Source: Streptomyces sulphureus DSM 40104 (GTDB taxonomy: Bacteria > Actinomycetota > Actinomycetes > Streptomycetales > Streptomycetaceae). From it: a DNA stretch of 64,000 nucleotides. The notes under the pieces were generated by a model, which was not told where the DNA came from, did not search any database, and saw only the letters and a list, made by a program, of their open reading frames with translations. This document shows, piece by piece, positions 16,435-24,500 of the stretch. The stretch's first letter is position 1; every line of letters starts with the position of its first letter. The position numbers and the translations under genes were made by a program. The stretch lies in NCBI RefSeq assembly GCF_000381025.1, contig NZ_KB905821.1, forward strand, positions 124,001 through 188,000, given 5' to 3'.

Positions 16435-18120
16435 TCAGCGTGTGTCCGGCCCGGTGAGGCGCCGCCAGTCCGCCTCGTCCTGTCGGAACAGGCGGTCCTT
16501 GACCTGGGTGGGGCGGACGCCGCTGTCGACCGTGGCGTGCCAGTCGCGGTGGAACGCGTCGGCGTCGAGGAGCGTGAGGACGGGCGCGGCGAGCCGGTCG
16601 TCGCGCCGCGCGCGGCGATAGCCCGCCGACTCACGCCGCAGCGCGTCGTCCAACAGCGTCGTGAAGCGATCGACCTCCGCCGGCAGCCAGCGTGAGGCGG
16701 GGGCGACGGCGAAGCGATAGCGCGGCCCCCGCTCCGCGTGCGGCCGCTCGACCCTGCAAGCCACGTTGACCAGCCCGAGACCGGTCCCGGCGAGAGCGTC
16801 GCGCAACGCGCGGACGACCTGGGCCTCCCGCAGACGTTCACCGACCGCGTCGGACCTCCTCGAGCGGCCGGCGTACTCGACACGCGGCACACCGCCGGTC
16901 GCCTCCACCACCCGGACCACGTCGCCGACCGCGTAGCGGTAGAGACCTCCCACGTGGCTGAAGAGCACGTGGTACTCGCGACCGGCCTCCAGCTCCTCCG
17001 GAAGCAACGTGGGAGTGTCGGGCGTGAGGTCCGCGTCGGCGTCCACGAACTCGTACACGGAGGCGGAGACCACCAACGGGCCGGCCGAGCCATGCCGGTC
17101 GAACGGTACGGCCACCGGCCCCTCCGACGCCGCCACCGGGGCGGGGAGCGCGGCGACATGGGGGCCGAACTGTGCGCACAGCGCGGGCAGGTACAGCGAC
17201 GCGACACCCGTGGTCCAGCCGAAGAGAGCCCGGACACGTGGCCACACCAGGTCGGGCCGCACGGCCCCGTGGTAGTCGGCGAGCCACTCCAGCTCGGCGG
17301 CGCGTTCCGGATCGGGGCGGCCGAACGGCTCGCCGCCGAGGGTGCCGTCGTGCACGTCCTTGAGGATCCGCTCCCACCAGGCTGCCAGTTGGAAGGGCAC
17401 CGCGGCGAGCATCGCCGGATTGATCCCGATGAGGCATCGCAGGTCGCTCTGGACCGCCAACCGCAGCCGGAGGTACATCTTCTCTAGGTGGTCGCCCGGT
17501 GCGACGTCGGTGGGCAGCGTGGCCCAGGTCGCCGCGGTCCCCAACTCCGCGGAAAGGCTATCGCCGAACTTGGCGCCGAAGTCGACCTGGCTGGCGCCGA
17601 CATGGGGCTGGCCGTCGGCTGTGGTGGGCGGCGCGGCGAGCGGGTCGTGCTTGAGGTTGAGGACCGCGTCGGGGTGGTGCATGACGTCGGGGAAGTTCTC
17701 GATGAGCGGTGCCCAGGCCGCGTAGTAGAAGGGGAGGAAGGTGGTGCTCATGAACCGCGGTGTCACCGGGATCTTCTTGTGGTCGCCGGTGCTCCCGCTG
17801 CTGGTGAAATAGACGACCGGCCGGTCCGCCGAGAGCAGTCGGGCCGCCCCGGCGGCCGTTCGCTCGACGAGCGGCGCGACGTCCGCGTAGCTCTGCACGG
17901 GAACCGCTCGGCGGAAGTCCTCCAGCGTGCGTATCCGCGAAAATCCGTGCCGCCTTCCGAACTCGGTGTCCTCGTTGAATTCGACCATGTCCCGCAGGAC
18001 CCGGTGCTGCCGCCCGCGCATGTCGGTGAGGTCCGCGGCCAGCCGATCGCGCTCCGCGAGCACGCGCGCCCGGTAACGCTCGGCGTGTCCGGGAGATGCC
18101 CAACCCCCGCTCGGACTCAT
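16435..18120 (-). CDS. GH3-family acyl-adenylate amino acid ligase
   Basis: This 561-residue protein of the GH3/JAR1 adenylating family contains the ATP-binding motif TSSGSTGDHKKIP (about residues 98-110). It also contains a mid-protein loop before PVAASEGPVA and the C-terminal HVGGLYRYAVGDVVRV segment, all in family order. The ATG at 18120 overlaps the kinase stop (ATGA). GH3 enzymes adenylate a carboxylate and join it to an amine, classically amino-acid conjugates of plant hormones. Bacterial members are scarce in well-known pathways. Here it is the best candidate for an NRPS-free amide-forming step. The substrate pair is unknown. Confidence 0.85.
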   Translation of the reverse strand: MSPSGGWASPGHAERYRARVLAERDRLAADLTDMRGRQHRVLRDMVEFNEDTEFGRRHGFSRIRTLEDFRRAVPVQSYADVAPLVERTAAGAARLLSADRPVVYFTSSGSTGDHKKIPVTPRFMSTTFLPFYYAAWAPLIENFPDVMHHPDAVLNLKHDPLAAPPTTADGQPHVGASQVDFGAKFGDSLSAELGTAATWATLPTDVAPGDHLEKMYLRLRLAVQSDLRCLIGINPAMLAAVPFQLAAWWERILKDVHDGTLGGEPFGRPDPERAAELEWLADYHGAVRPDLVWPRVRALFGWTTGVASLYLPALCAQFGPHVAALPAPVAASEGPVAVPFDRHGSAGPLVVSASVYEFVDADADLTPDTPTLLPEELEAGREYHVLFSHVGGLYRYAVGDVVRVVEATGGVPRVEYAGRSRRSDAVGERLREAQVVRALRDALAGTGLGLVNVACRVERPHAERGPRYRFAVAPASRWLPAEVDRFTTLLDDALRRESAGYRRARRDDRLAAPVLTLLDADAFHRDWHATVDSGVRPTQVKDRLFRQDEADWRRLTGPDTR

Positions 18121-18746
18121 TCCGAGATCGCCTCCAGCACCGCGTCCACCGTGCGCTCCACGCCGGGGCGTTCCTCGACGATCGTCACGGGCAGTCCGCG
18201 CACCTCCTCCAACATCAGCTTGTGCAGGCTGCGTTGATAGCTCTCGAAGCTCGCCCACACGGGGCTGTCCCCGAAGTGCTCCAGCGTGTTGAGTCCTTCG
18301 GGGCGCTGCGTACGCCGCCAGGCGGTGGCCGGAGAGACGGCGAGATAGATGACGGAGCGAGGCTGCGGGAAGCCGCGCCACCAGGTGTACATGGGGTTGG
18401 CGTCGATGCCGGCCAGTCGGCACTTCGCCAGGATCTTGTAGTAGTAGGAGTCCACCAGCAGCGGCTGTGTCGGGGGTTGGCTCTGTATCCGGTCCTTGAG
18501 GTACACCACGGCGGTCTGCAGCAGACTGGCCAGAAAGTCGACGGAGTAAGACGGGCCGAGCCCCGGTAGGACGTCGTGCACCACGTCCCGGCGCAGTCGG
18601 CTGACGAGTCGGTGCTCGGGCGGCACGAAGGCGTCGTCCGTCGAGACGGCACGCCACTCCGGCAACCGCTCCGCTAGTCGGGACAGTACGGACGACTTGC
18701 CGGCGCCGTCGGGGCCGAGCAGTACGTGGAACGGAGGCTCACTCAC
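18117..18746 (-). CDS. Thymidylate-kinase-like P-loop kinase
   Basis: This 209-residue P-loop protein has Walker A GPDGAGKSS (residues 11-19) at the N-terminus, a VDSYYYKILAK segment in the position of the DR(Y/H) motif of TMP kinases and a YLAVSPATAWRR segment in the lid region. The housekeeping TMP kinase is usually linked to other genes, and this copy heads a biosynthetic operon with ATGA coupling to the GH3 gene. It may phosphorylate a pathway intermediate, for example to activate or protect a hydroxyl. That role is inference. It has the start nearest to the divergent promoter region 18747-19100. Confidence 0.75.
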   Translation of the reverse strand: MSEPPFHVLLGPDGAGKSSVLSRLAERLPEWRAVSTDDAFVPPEHRLVSRLRRDVVHDVLPGLGPSYSVDFLASLLQTAVVYLKDRIQSQPPTQPLLVDSYYYKILAKCRLAGIDANPMYTWWRGFPQPRSVIYLAVSPATAWRRTQRPEGLNTLEHFGDSPVWASFESYQRSLHKLMLEEVRGLPVTIVEERPGVERTVDAVLEAISE

Positions 18747-19100
18747 CGGTCACGCCCAACTCACGCTGGAGCAGGGAGGGTTCGCCGCCCCCTCCTTCCC
18801 GGAAGACGGAGAGCACCGTCGTGCTCCGCGCCGTCCGGCCGCCGCGGAAATGAGGTCGGGGGACGCAGCAGAGACACCGCACGGTGGCGGAAGGCACGGC
18901 GGCGCCGTCGCTGAGGTCCATACCCAGGGTCCTCTCGTCGGGTCCACGGTCCGACCCCGTAGCCGGACCGCTCAGACAGAGCCCCCCTGGCGGCCGCCGG
19001 ATACACCTCGCGCACGCCGGCGCAGACACCGGGGTGCAAGTGGACCGGCCTTGGGTAGCAACGCGAGGTACAGATGTCCGGTACAGGAACAAGGAGACTC
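18747..19100. promoter_or_regulatory. Divergent intergenic region between kinase operon and sigma-factor gene
   Basis: This gap of about 350 bp contains no convincing gene and must hold the promoters of the nine-gene minus operon (starting at 18746) and of the sigma-factor gene (GTG at 19101). The AAGGAG ribosome-binding site of the latter is at 19091-19096. I could not place -10/-35 boxes with confidence. Confidence 0.5.
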
Positions 19101-19742
19101 GTGACGAAGTATCCGCCGAAGAACCTGACCGGATCGGCCTCTGCTCCGCTCACCTCGGCTCCACCGGACGTCACCGACGCGCGCGACTCCGCGCAGCCTC
19201 GGGTGAGCGGCAGGAAAACGAAAGCGGCGAAGAATCCGCAGGACGATGACAGGGAGGCGGCGATCGCCCACCTGTTTGACCGGGACTACACACAACTCCT
19301 GCGACTCGCCCTGCTCTTGGGCGCCAGTGGCGTGGACGCCGAGGACATAGTCGCCGAGTCCTTCTGCCAACTCCACTGGAGATGGGGGTCCTTGAGGAAT
19401 CCGCTGACCGCCGGGAGGTACCTTCGCTCGACCGTCTGCAACCTGACTCGTATGCACGTACGTCGTTTGCAGGTGTTCCGGCGCTACGCCAGGAAGCACG
19501 TGGAGGAGTACGTGAACTCCGCGGAACAACAGGTGTTGCTTCGGGACGAGCAACGCGCTGTCGTCCGTGCGCTGCGGTCGCTTCCGGTGCGTCAGCGCGA
19601 GGCGCTCGTGCTGCGGTACTGGCTGGGCTTGAACGTCTCCGAAATCGCTGACACGATGGGCATTTCCTCTGGCGCCGTCAAGTCGCACACCTCGCGTGGG
19701 ATGGCCCGCTTAATCCGCCTCATGAAGGGCGATACTGAGTGA
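19101..19742 (+). CDS. ECF/SigE-family-like RNA polymerase sigma factor
   Basis: This 213-residue protein has a flexible, basic N-terminus of about 45 residues and then the sigma-70 region 2 (HLFDRDYTQLLRLALLLGASGVDAEDIVAESFCQLHWRW). After a linker comes region 4 (RSLPVRQREALVLRYWLGLNVSEIADTMGISSGAVKSHTSRGMARL). GTG at 19101 is preferred over ATG 19074 because AAGGAG lies 4 bp upstream. Its last codons overlap (GTGA) the start of a small membrane protein gene, a pattern of sigma/anti-sigma pairs. Adjacent divergent transcription of the biosynthetic operon makes a regulatory link possible but unproven. Confidence 0.88.
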   Translation: MTKYPPKNLTGSASAPLTSAPPDVTDARDSAQPRVSGRKTKAAKNPQDDDREAAIAHLFDRDYTQLLRLALLLGASGVDAEDIVAESFCQLHWRWGSLRNPLTAGRYLRSTVCNLTRMHVRRLQVFRRYARKHVEEYVNSAEQQVLLRDEQRAVVRALRSLPVRQREALVLRYWLGLNVSEIADTMGISSGAVKSHTSRGMARLIRLMKGDTE

Positions 19743-19960
19743 GCTCCGAGATCGAGACCGTTCTCCGCGAGTCCCTGGAATCGCTCGCGAATTCCGTCGC
19801 TCGGCCCCCCGGAAGCTACGAGGAAATCCAACGCCGATGTCGTCGACGGTCGCTCCGCAGAAGAATCGCGGGCTCCCCGGCGAGAGCCGCATACAGGAAG
19901 ACAGCCCTCGCATTGGTGGTGCTCGTACTGCTCTCGTTAGCGGTCGTCATGAGCCTGTGA
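19739..19960 (+). CDS. Small single-pass membrane protein coupled to the sigma factor
   Basis: This 73-residue protein begins at GTG 19739, overlapping the sigma-factor stop. The N-terminal 50 residues are hydrophilic with a strongly basic stretch (RRCRRRSLRRRIAG). The C-terminus (about 53-72, TALALVVLVLLSLAVVMSL) is one hydrophobic segment. Overlap with a sigma-factor gene and the cytosol-basic/C-terminal-anchor layout fit a minimal anti-sigma factor or membrane tether. No ZAS zinc motif is present, so it is not a classical anti-sigma protein. It could also be a truncated relic of a longer membrane anti-sigma. Confidence 0.65.
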   Translation: MSSEIETVLRESLESLANSVARPPGSYEEIQRRCRRRSLRRRIAGSPARAAYRKTALALVVLVLLSLAVVMSL

Positions 19961-20062
19961 CGACACCGCGGCCCCTCCCCCGGCACGACATGGCCCACGC
20001 GACTCCCCGACTCCGGGCGAGTGCGGCGACAGTGGCAGGCCCGACCACCGGGCAACACAAGG

Positions 20063-21127
20063 TCACTCCACATCGTCGCCCAACGGCACGTCGCTCCCCG
20101 TCAGTTCAGCCCGTACGCCGTCCTTCTCCACGGAGATGTCGCGCAACCGGATGTCGCCCGGCATGCTGTCCGGAAGCCGGGCCGAGAACTGCAGCTCCTT
20201 CGCGACCTTCGGCTCCTGGACCTTCTGCAGTCCCCGGATCAGCGACGGATCGATACCGGCCGGCTTCAGCAGCTCCGGATGCTCGGTGAGTGCGTCGAGC
20301 GCACTCCCCTTCATCAACTGGCCGGGCGACAGCGGCTCTCCGGTCGCCTGCTCGAAGTCGCTGTCGTCCATCTTGTCGGCGGCGGGCGCGGCGAGTTGCA
20401 GGCCGCCTCCTTCCCCCGGGGTGTACGTGAGCAGGCCGGGGACCACGATGCGGGTGTCCGCAACAGCCATGGCCACGCCATGGTCGCCCGTGCGCTCCAT
20501 GTGCGCCCGTGCCCGGATCTCGGCCTGCGTGCCGGCCACCGGCATTTCGCCGTGCGCCCGCACCGTGTTCTTCTGCCGGCCGGGGGTCAACTGCACCTGC
20601 GAGGCACCGACTTCGCGGTTGAGGTCGTCGAAGTCGAGGAACACCTCGCCGCGCAGTTCGCTCAGCACCGCACCCTTGACCGAGTTCGGGAGGTTCCCGA
20701 CGATCCGCAGATCGTCCACCGTCCCCTCCACCTTGGCGACGGAGACCCGTCCCGCCGGCACGTGGGGAACGGTGGCTTCGACGCGGTCGAGACGGCCCGC
20801 GGCGAGCTGCGCGACGAAGGGGAAGCTGTCGACGTGCACTTCGGGTTCGGCGTGGAGTCCGAGCTCCTCCTGCACCTTCTGCGCCGCCACCTTCTCGGCG
20901 TAGAGCACGGCCCACCGGTCGCCGAGGAGAAGGAAGGCGAGCACCACGACCACGGCGGCTGTGATCTTCGCGACTCTCCGGAAGGTCCACCGCCGGGTCG
21001 TGGCGCCGCCGGGCTCCTCGACCGAGGAGGCAGGCGCGTCGTCCGTCCGGTCCGGTCCCTCATGAGGGGCCCGGGCTCCGTGTATCCGTGCCGTGGAGTC
21101 GGCGGAAGGTTCCATCGAGGTCATCAC
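20063..21127 (-). CDS. DUF2993 (LmeA-like) membrane-anchored lipid-binding-type protein
   Basis: This 354-residue protein has an acidic, proline-rich cytosolic N-terminus, one transmembrane segment (about residues 52-70, VVVVLAFLLLGDRW region) and an extracytoplasmic DUF2993 domain (AEPEVHVDSFPFVAQLAAGRLDRVEATV...). The related mycobacterial LmeA binds phospholipids and affects lipomannan. Here a cell-envelope role is all that can be inferred. It is monocistronic; 102 bp separate its stop from the convergent small membrane protein gene. Confidence 0.85.
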   Translation of the reverse strand: MMTSMEPSADSTARIHGARAPHEGPDRTDDAPASSVEEPGGATTRRWTFRRVAKITAAVVVVLAFLLLGDRWAVLYAEKVAAQKVQEELGLHAEPEVHVDSFPFVAQLAAGRLDRVEATVPHVPAGRVSVAKVEGTVDDLRIVGNLPNSVKGAVLSELRGEVFLDFDDLNREVGASQVQLTPGRQKNTVRAHGEMPVAGTQAEIRARAHMERTGDHGVAMAVADTRIVVPGLLTYTPGEGGGLQLAAPAADKMDDSDFEQATGEPLSPGQLMKGSALDALTEHPELLKPAGIDPSLIRGLQKVQEPKVAKELQFSARLPDSMPGDIRLRDISVEKDGVRAELTGSDVPLGDDVE

Positions 21128-21369
21128 CTCAGGCGATCACACAGTCTTCGTCCGCGTCCAAGCCGCCGGGTTCAGGCATCCGCGGCTTCGGACGTGCGAC
21201 GGCTGCTCCGGCGAGGGCTTCTCCCAGTGGGCGGTGGCCATCTCCTCGCTCTCACCCTCAGCAAAAGGAAGAGCGCGTTTCCACAGCATGGCGCAGGGCA
21301 GAAGCCTCCCGGCCTTGTAGGCGACGACGGCCAAATCGCCGCCGAACACGGGAAAGTAGAACCTCTCCG

Positions 21370-21640
21370 GAGGCGCACCCGCTACTACACGTGGAACAAC
21401 ACGAACGCATTGCTCGGCTCGTACAAGGGCGTCACCGGCATCAAGACCGGCACGACGAGCAAGGCAGGCGCATGCCTGGTCTTCTCGGCCGAGCGGGACG
21501 GCAAGACTCTCACCGGAGTCGTCCTCAACGGTAAGGACAGGAACGAGGACGCAGTGAAGCTGCTGGACTACGGCTTTGGAGCCGACGAAGCATCGGACAT
21601 GAAGCTCCGCAAGCCTCCCTCGGACGCCCAGAGCGACTGA
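21370..21640 (+). pseudogene. 3' fragment of a serine D-Ala-D-Ala carboxypeptidase (peptidase S11)
   Basis: The frame ending at 21640 encodes YTWNNTNALLGSYKGVTGIKTGTTSKAG followed by ACLVFSAERDGKTLTGVVL. This is the KTG-box region of PBP5/DacC-type carboxypeptidases (KTG within VTGIKTGTT). The N-terminal two-thirds, with the SxxK and SxN motifs, is missing, and the sequence upstream of about 21370 no longer resembles the family. It ends with a good terminator. I read it as a degraded remnant whose 5' part was lost, possibly during the event that brought in the neighbouring cassette. Confidence 0.75.
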
Positions 21641-21657
21641 CGCGTACTCAGTCACAT

Positions 21658-21698
21658 CGACGGGCCCGGCCTCATCTCAAGAGAGGCCGGGCCCGTCG
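21658..21698 (+). terminator. Strong stem-loop terminator
   Basis: A perfect 16-bp GC-rich stem (21658-21673 pairing with 21683-21698, core GACGGGCCCGGCC) has a 9-nt loop. It follows the carboxypeptidase fragment by 17 bp and precedes the minus-strand MBL stop by about 60 bp, so it may terminate both directions. Confidence 0.85.
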
Positions 21699-21757
21699 CC
21701 TGTCACCTGACAGCAGGCGGCACGACACCGAGAGCCGGTGAGCCCTGGCGAGTGCGA

Positions 21758-22690
21758 TCAGGCTAGGCAGGTCAGTGGTTCTCCGTTGTTGTAGAGGACC
21801 ATGTCGGCCAGCGCCGCGGAGGTGTCGACTGGTCTGTATGTGGACGAGTCGGCGAGGTCGGCGTAGGCGCGGTGGAGGTTGCCGACGATCCGTTCGGAGT
21901 CGGGCCAGTCCGCGAACCGGCCGAGGTCGGTGTCTCGTGCGGCTTGCAGCGGGGTGACCCCAGCGGTCTGGCCACGTTCGGCCAGGTCGAGTACGAACCG
22001 CAGGTAGTCCAAGTTCGCTGTCACCGGCTCGTCGTCGTGGAACACGGGACCATGACCGGGTACCACGGTGCCGCCGGCGAGCGGGCGCACCACGTTCTCC
22101 AACACGTCGATGGCGCCGGTCACCGAGCCCATCAGCAGGAACGGCGTTCCGCCGTTGAAGACGAGGTCCCCGCAGAACAGTGTCGAGGATTCCGGGAACC
22201 AGACCAGTGAGTCGTTCGTGGTGTGCGCCGGCGAACCCACGTGCATCACGTCCGCACGCTGGTCGCCAACCCACAGGCCGATACGGTCCGTAAAGGTCAG
22301 AAACGGCGGTTCCAGTGGCAACTCGCCCCAGTTCGGGTTGTTCCACCAAGGAAGTTCCCGCGCAGGACCGAATGCGATCGCCTCGGCGCGGGTCTGCTCG
22401 TGGGCCACGATCGTCGCGCCGGGGAACAGGACATTGCCGAAGGTGTGATCGCCGTGATGGTGCGTGTTCACCACTGTGCGCACCGGCGCCGACGTCACCG
22501 ACCCGATCGCCTCGATGAAGGCGCGGGTGCGGCGTTCTGTCGAGCAGGAGTCGATCGCGACAACGCCCTGTGGTCCGACAGCAAATCCGGCGTTGTTGAT
22601 CCACCAGGTGCCGTCGGGCTGGATATAGGCGTAGATTCCGTCGGCGACTTCCTGTATCCGAGGCCGGCCGGGACTGTTCACATCGGTCAT
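21758..22690 (-). CDS. MBL-fold metallohydrolase
   Basis: This 310-residue metallo-beta-lactamase-fold protein has the metal-binding motif NTHHHGDHTFGN (His77, His79, Asp81, His82), a downstream histidine in HVGSPAHTTND, the bridging Asp in LFCGDLVF and a final His in VPGHGP. It lacks a secretion signal. The ATG at 22690 overlaps the fumarylacetoacetase-family stop (ATGA), so the two are co-translated. Such enzymes hydrolyse lactones, thioesters or cyclic amides. With the neighbouring FAH-family enzyme and esterase it probably opens or hydrolyses an intermediate of a catabolic route. Confidence 0.85.
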   Translation of the reverse strand: MTDVNSPGRPRIQEVADGIYAYIQPDGTWWINNAGFAVGPQGVVAIDSCSTERRTRAFIEAIGSVTSAPVRTVVNTHHHGDHTFGNVLFPGATIVAHEQTRAEAIAFGPARELPWWNNPNWGELPLEPPFLTFTDRIGLWVGDQRADVMHVGSPAHTTNDSLVWFPESSTLFCGDLVFNGGTPFLLMGSVTGAIDVLENVVRPLAGGTVVPGHGPVFHDDEPVTANLDYLRFVLDLAERGQTAGVTPLQAARDTDLGRFADWPDSERIVGNLHRAYADLADSSTYRPVDTSAALADMVLYNNGEPLTCLA

Positions 22691-23595
22691 GGAGTGCCCT
22701 TTCGCAGCGGGACGGCGGGGACAGCCGGTTCGATGTGCGCCTCGATCGCGCCGAGTCCAGTGGCCTCGAGGCGCACCTCGTCTCCGGGCTGAAGCCACGG
22801 GTAGGCGTCGGAGCCGTGCGTGCGGGAGAGTTCGAGGATGCAACCGGTGCCGACGGTGCCGGAACCGATCAAGTCGCCGGGTATGACCTCTGTGCCACGA
22901 GAGGCGTAAGCGATCATTTCGCCGAAGCTCCAGTACAGCGCGTCGAGCCGCCCCGAGCTGTATGACTGCCCGTTGACCGAGGCAGTCATGGCGGCCGCGG
23001 CCGGGAGCTCATCGGGAGTGAGCATCCAGGGCCCGCAACTGTGGGCGCCGTCCTTGCCCTTGGCGGGCCCCAAGTTGAGCCGCATTTCCTGACTTTGCAG
23101 GTCGCGGGCGCTCCAATCGCAGAACAACAGGTAACCGGCGATGTGCTCGGCGGCCGTCTCCGGGTCGAGGTCGGCGCCAGCGCGACCGATGACCGCGGCG
23201 ATCTCGAGTTCGTAGTCGAACGCAGCGCTGCCGGGTGAAACCGGGATGGCGTCGTGGGCACCACGCAGGGCTGCCGGATTGGTGAAATAGAAGACCGGCT
23301 GGCGGTACCAGAGCGGATCGACCTCGGCCCCGATCGCGGCGAAGGAGGTGACGACGTGTTCCTCGAAAGCCATGAAGTCCCGGATCGAGGGCGGCCGCGG
23401 AACCGGGGGGAGCAGAGTGACTGTGCTCGGATCGATGGGCGGCTGCCCGCGGGCCTCGTCGTAGGCAGCAGGAAGGCTTTCAGCCCGAATCAGGTCAAGC
23501 AGCGATACCTCCGTAGACACCGGGTGCAAGCCGTTGGCGTCCCAAACTCCCACCCCCTCGACGCCTTCGCTATCGCGGTAGGTTGACCAGCGCAT
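22687..23595 (-). CDS. Fumarylacetoacetate hydrolase-family protein
   Basis: This 302-residue protein carries the FAH C-terminal fold, with metal ligands in EHV..., FDYELEIAAVIGR (the E-x-E pair) and the CDWSARDLQ segment. The LNLGPAKGKDGAHSCGPWML region and EVIPGDLIGSGTVGTG are typical. Family members hydrolyse or decarboxylate 1,3-dioxo acids from aromatic or heterocycle breakdown. It is co-translated with the MBL hydrolase. The ATG at 23595 is the likely start, and the region to the divergent TetR stop is about 120 bp. Confidence 0.88.
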   Translation of the reverse strand: MRWSTYRDSEGVEGVGVWDANGLHPVSTEVSLLDLIRAESLPAAYDEARGQPPIDPSTVTLLPPVPRPPSIRDFMAFEEHVVTSFAAIGAEVDPLWYRQPVFYFTNPAALRGAHDAIPVSPGSAAFDYELEIAAVIGRAGADLDPETAAEHIAGYLLFCDWSARDLQSQEMRLNLGPAKGKDGAHSCGPWMLTPDELPAAAAMTASVNGQSYSSGRLDALYWSFGEMIAYASRGTEVIPGDLIGSGTVGTGCILELSRTHGSDAYPWLQPGDEVRLEATGLGAIEAHIEPAVPAVPLRKGTP

Positions 23596-23716
23596 ACGGC
23601 TTCCCTTCGTATCGATGAACGGCGGAGCGGACCGCATTCCCACGATTCTCCGCGATCGAGCCGGCTACTGATGAGCCGGTCGTGCCCGCCCAGTGCCGGC
23701 GGATCAGTGTGAAACG

Positions 23717-24367
23717 TCAGCCGCAACGCAGCGCGGCTGTGATGAAAGAAGCCAGGAGGGCATTCTTGTCGCCTGTGGACGAGGCGCTGGCGAGACTTCC
23801 GATGCGGGTGTCGAACGAACTCTGGGTCAGCGCACCGACCGAGAACAGGTAGGCCCACTCGTGGAATCCTTCGGGTTTCCCGGGGAGGACGCGACGCAGC
23901 GCGGTGATGAACTCCTTGGCCATGGGGTCGAACAGCGACGAAATGACCTGCCGCTGCTGGCTGGAGGGATCGGCGGCTTCCCGCAGCACCAGGCGGGCGA
24001 ACCAGAGGTCGTCGGGATCGTCATGCAGTGCCAGCACCGGCTCGATGAAGGCGGCGACGATCTCTTCAAGCGCGTCCGGCCGGTCGAGGTCAACCGCTTG
24101 GAGACGGGCGCGGCGTTGTTCGTTGACGTCCTGTCGGTGGGCGAACACCTGGTAGTACAGCCGCTCCTTGCTCTTGAAGTGATACATCAACAAGGAAACG
24201 CCGACGCCGGCAGCCTCGGCGAGCTGACGCATGGTCGCACCGTGGTACCCCTCGACCGCGAAGACCTTCTCCGCGGCCCGCAGCAGTGTCCGCACCCGCA
24301 CCGAGCTCGGCTGTGCCTGCTCACCGGCGGTACCGGACGTCTCCGTGGTCGCTCGTCGCGCTGTCAT
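23717..24367 (-). CDS. TetR-family transcriptional regulator
   Basis: This 216-residue regulator has an N-terminal HTH (VRTLLRAAEKVFAVEGYHGATMRQLAEAAGVGVSLLMYHFKSKERLYYQVF) after a 25-residue disordered tail, then a variable ligand-binding domain of the CerR/DUF1956 type by gross pattern. The ATG at 24367 follows GGAGGAAGAG. It is divergent from the carboxylesterase gene. A 20-bp imperfect palindrome lies between the two genes at 24408-24427, suggesting that it represses the esterase and itself. The hydrolase pair downstream on the same strand may be in the same regulon. Confidence 0.9.
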   Translation of the reverse strand: MTARRATTETSGTAGEQAQPSSVRVRTLLRAAEKVFAVEGYHGATMRQLAEAAGVGVSLLMYHFKSKERLYYQVFAHRQDVNEQRRARLQAVDLDRPDALEEIVAAFIEPVLALHDDPDDLWFARLVLREAADPSSQQRQVISSLFDPMAKEFITALRRVLPGKPEGFHEWAYLFSVGALTQSSFDTRIGSLASASSTGDKNALLASFITAALRCG

Positions 24368-24407
24368 GTGCTCTTCCTCCGATGATGTCCACCTCTCGAC
24401 AATCATC

Positions 24408-24427
24408 CTGAGCGTACGTACAGTCAG
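24408..24427. promoter_or_regulatory. Probable TetR operator
   Basis: CTGAGCGTACGTACAGTCAG is symmetric at 16 of 20 positions (CTGA-nn-GTAC-GTAC-nn-TCAG). It sits between the divergent TetR and carboxylesterase starts, 41 bp from the TetR start codon and about 73 bp from the esterase start. Size and symmetry fit a TetR-family operator. Confidence 0.65.
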
Positions 24428-24500
24428 TGTCAAGATCCAGCGATCACGGAGCTGTCATCTGGCCGGATACGGCGTTCCTGGACCTCGGAGAGGAGCAATA

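Noticed and set aside
20021..21640. A 539-residue plus-strand frame
   Set aside because: Only its final part (from about 21370) matches a protein family. The upstream part is the reverse strand of the DUF2993 gene.
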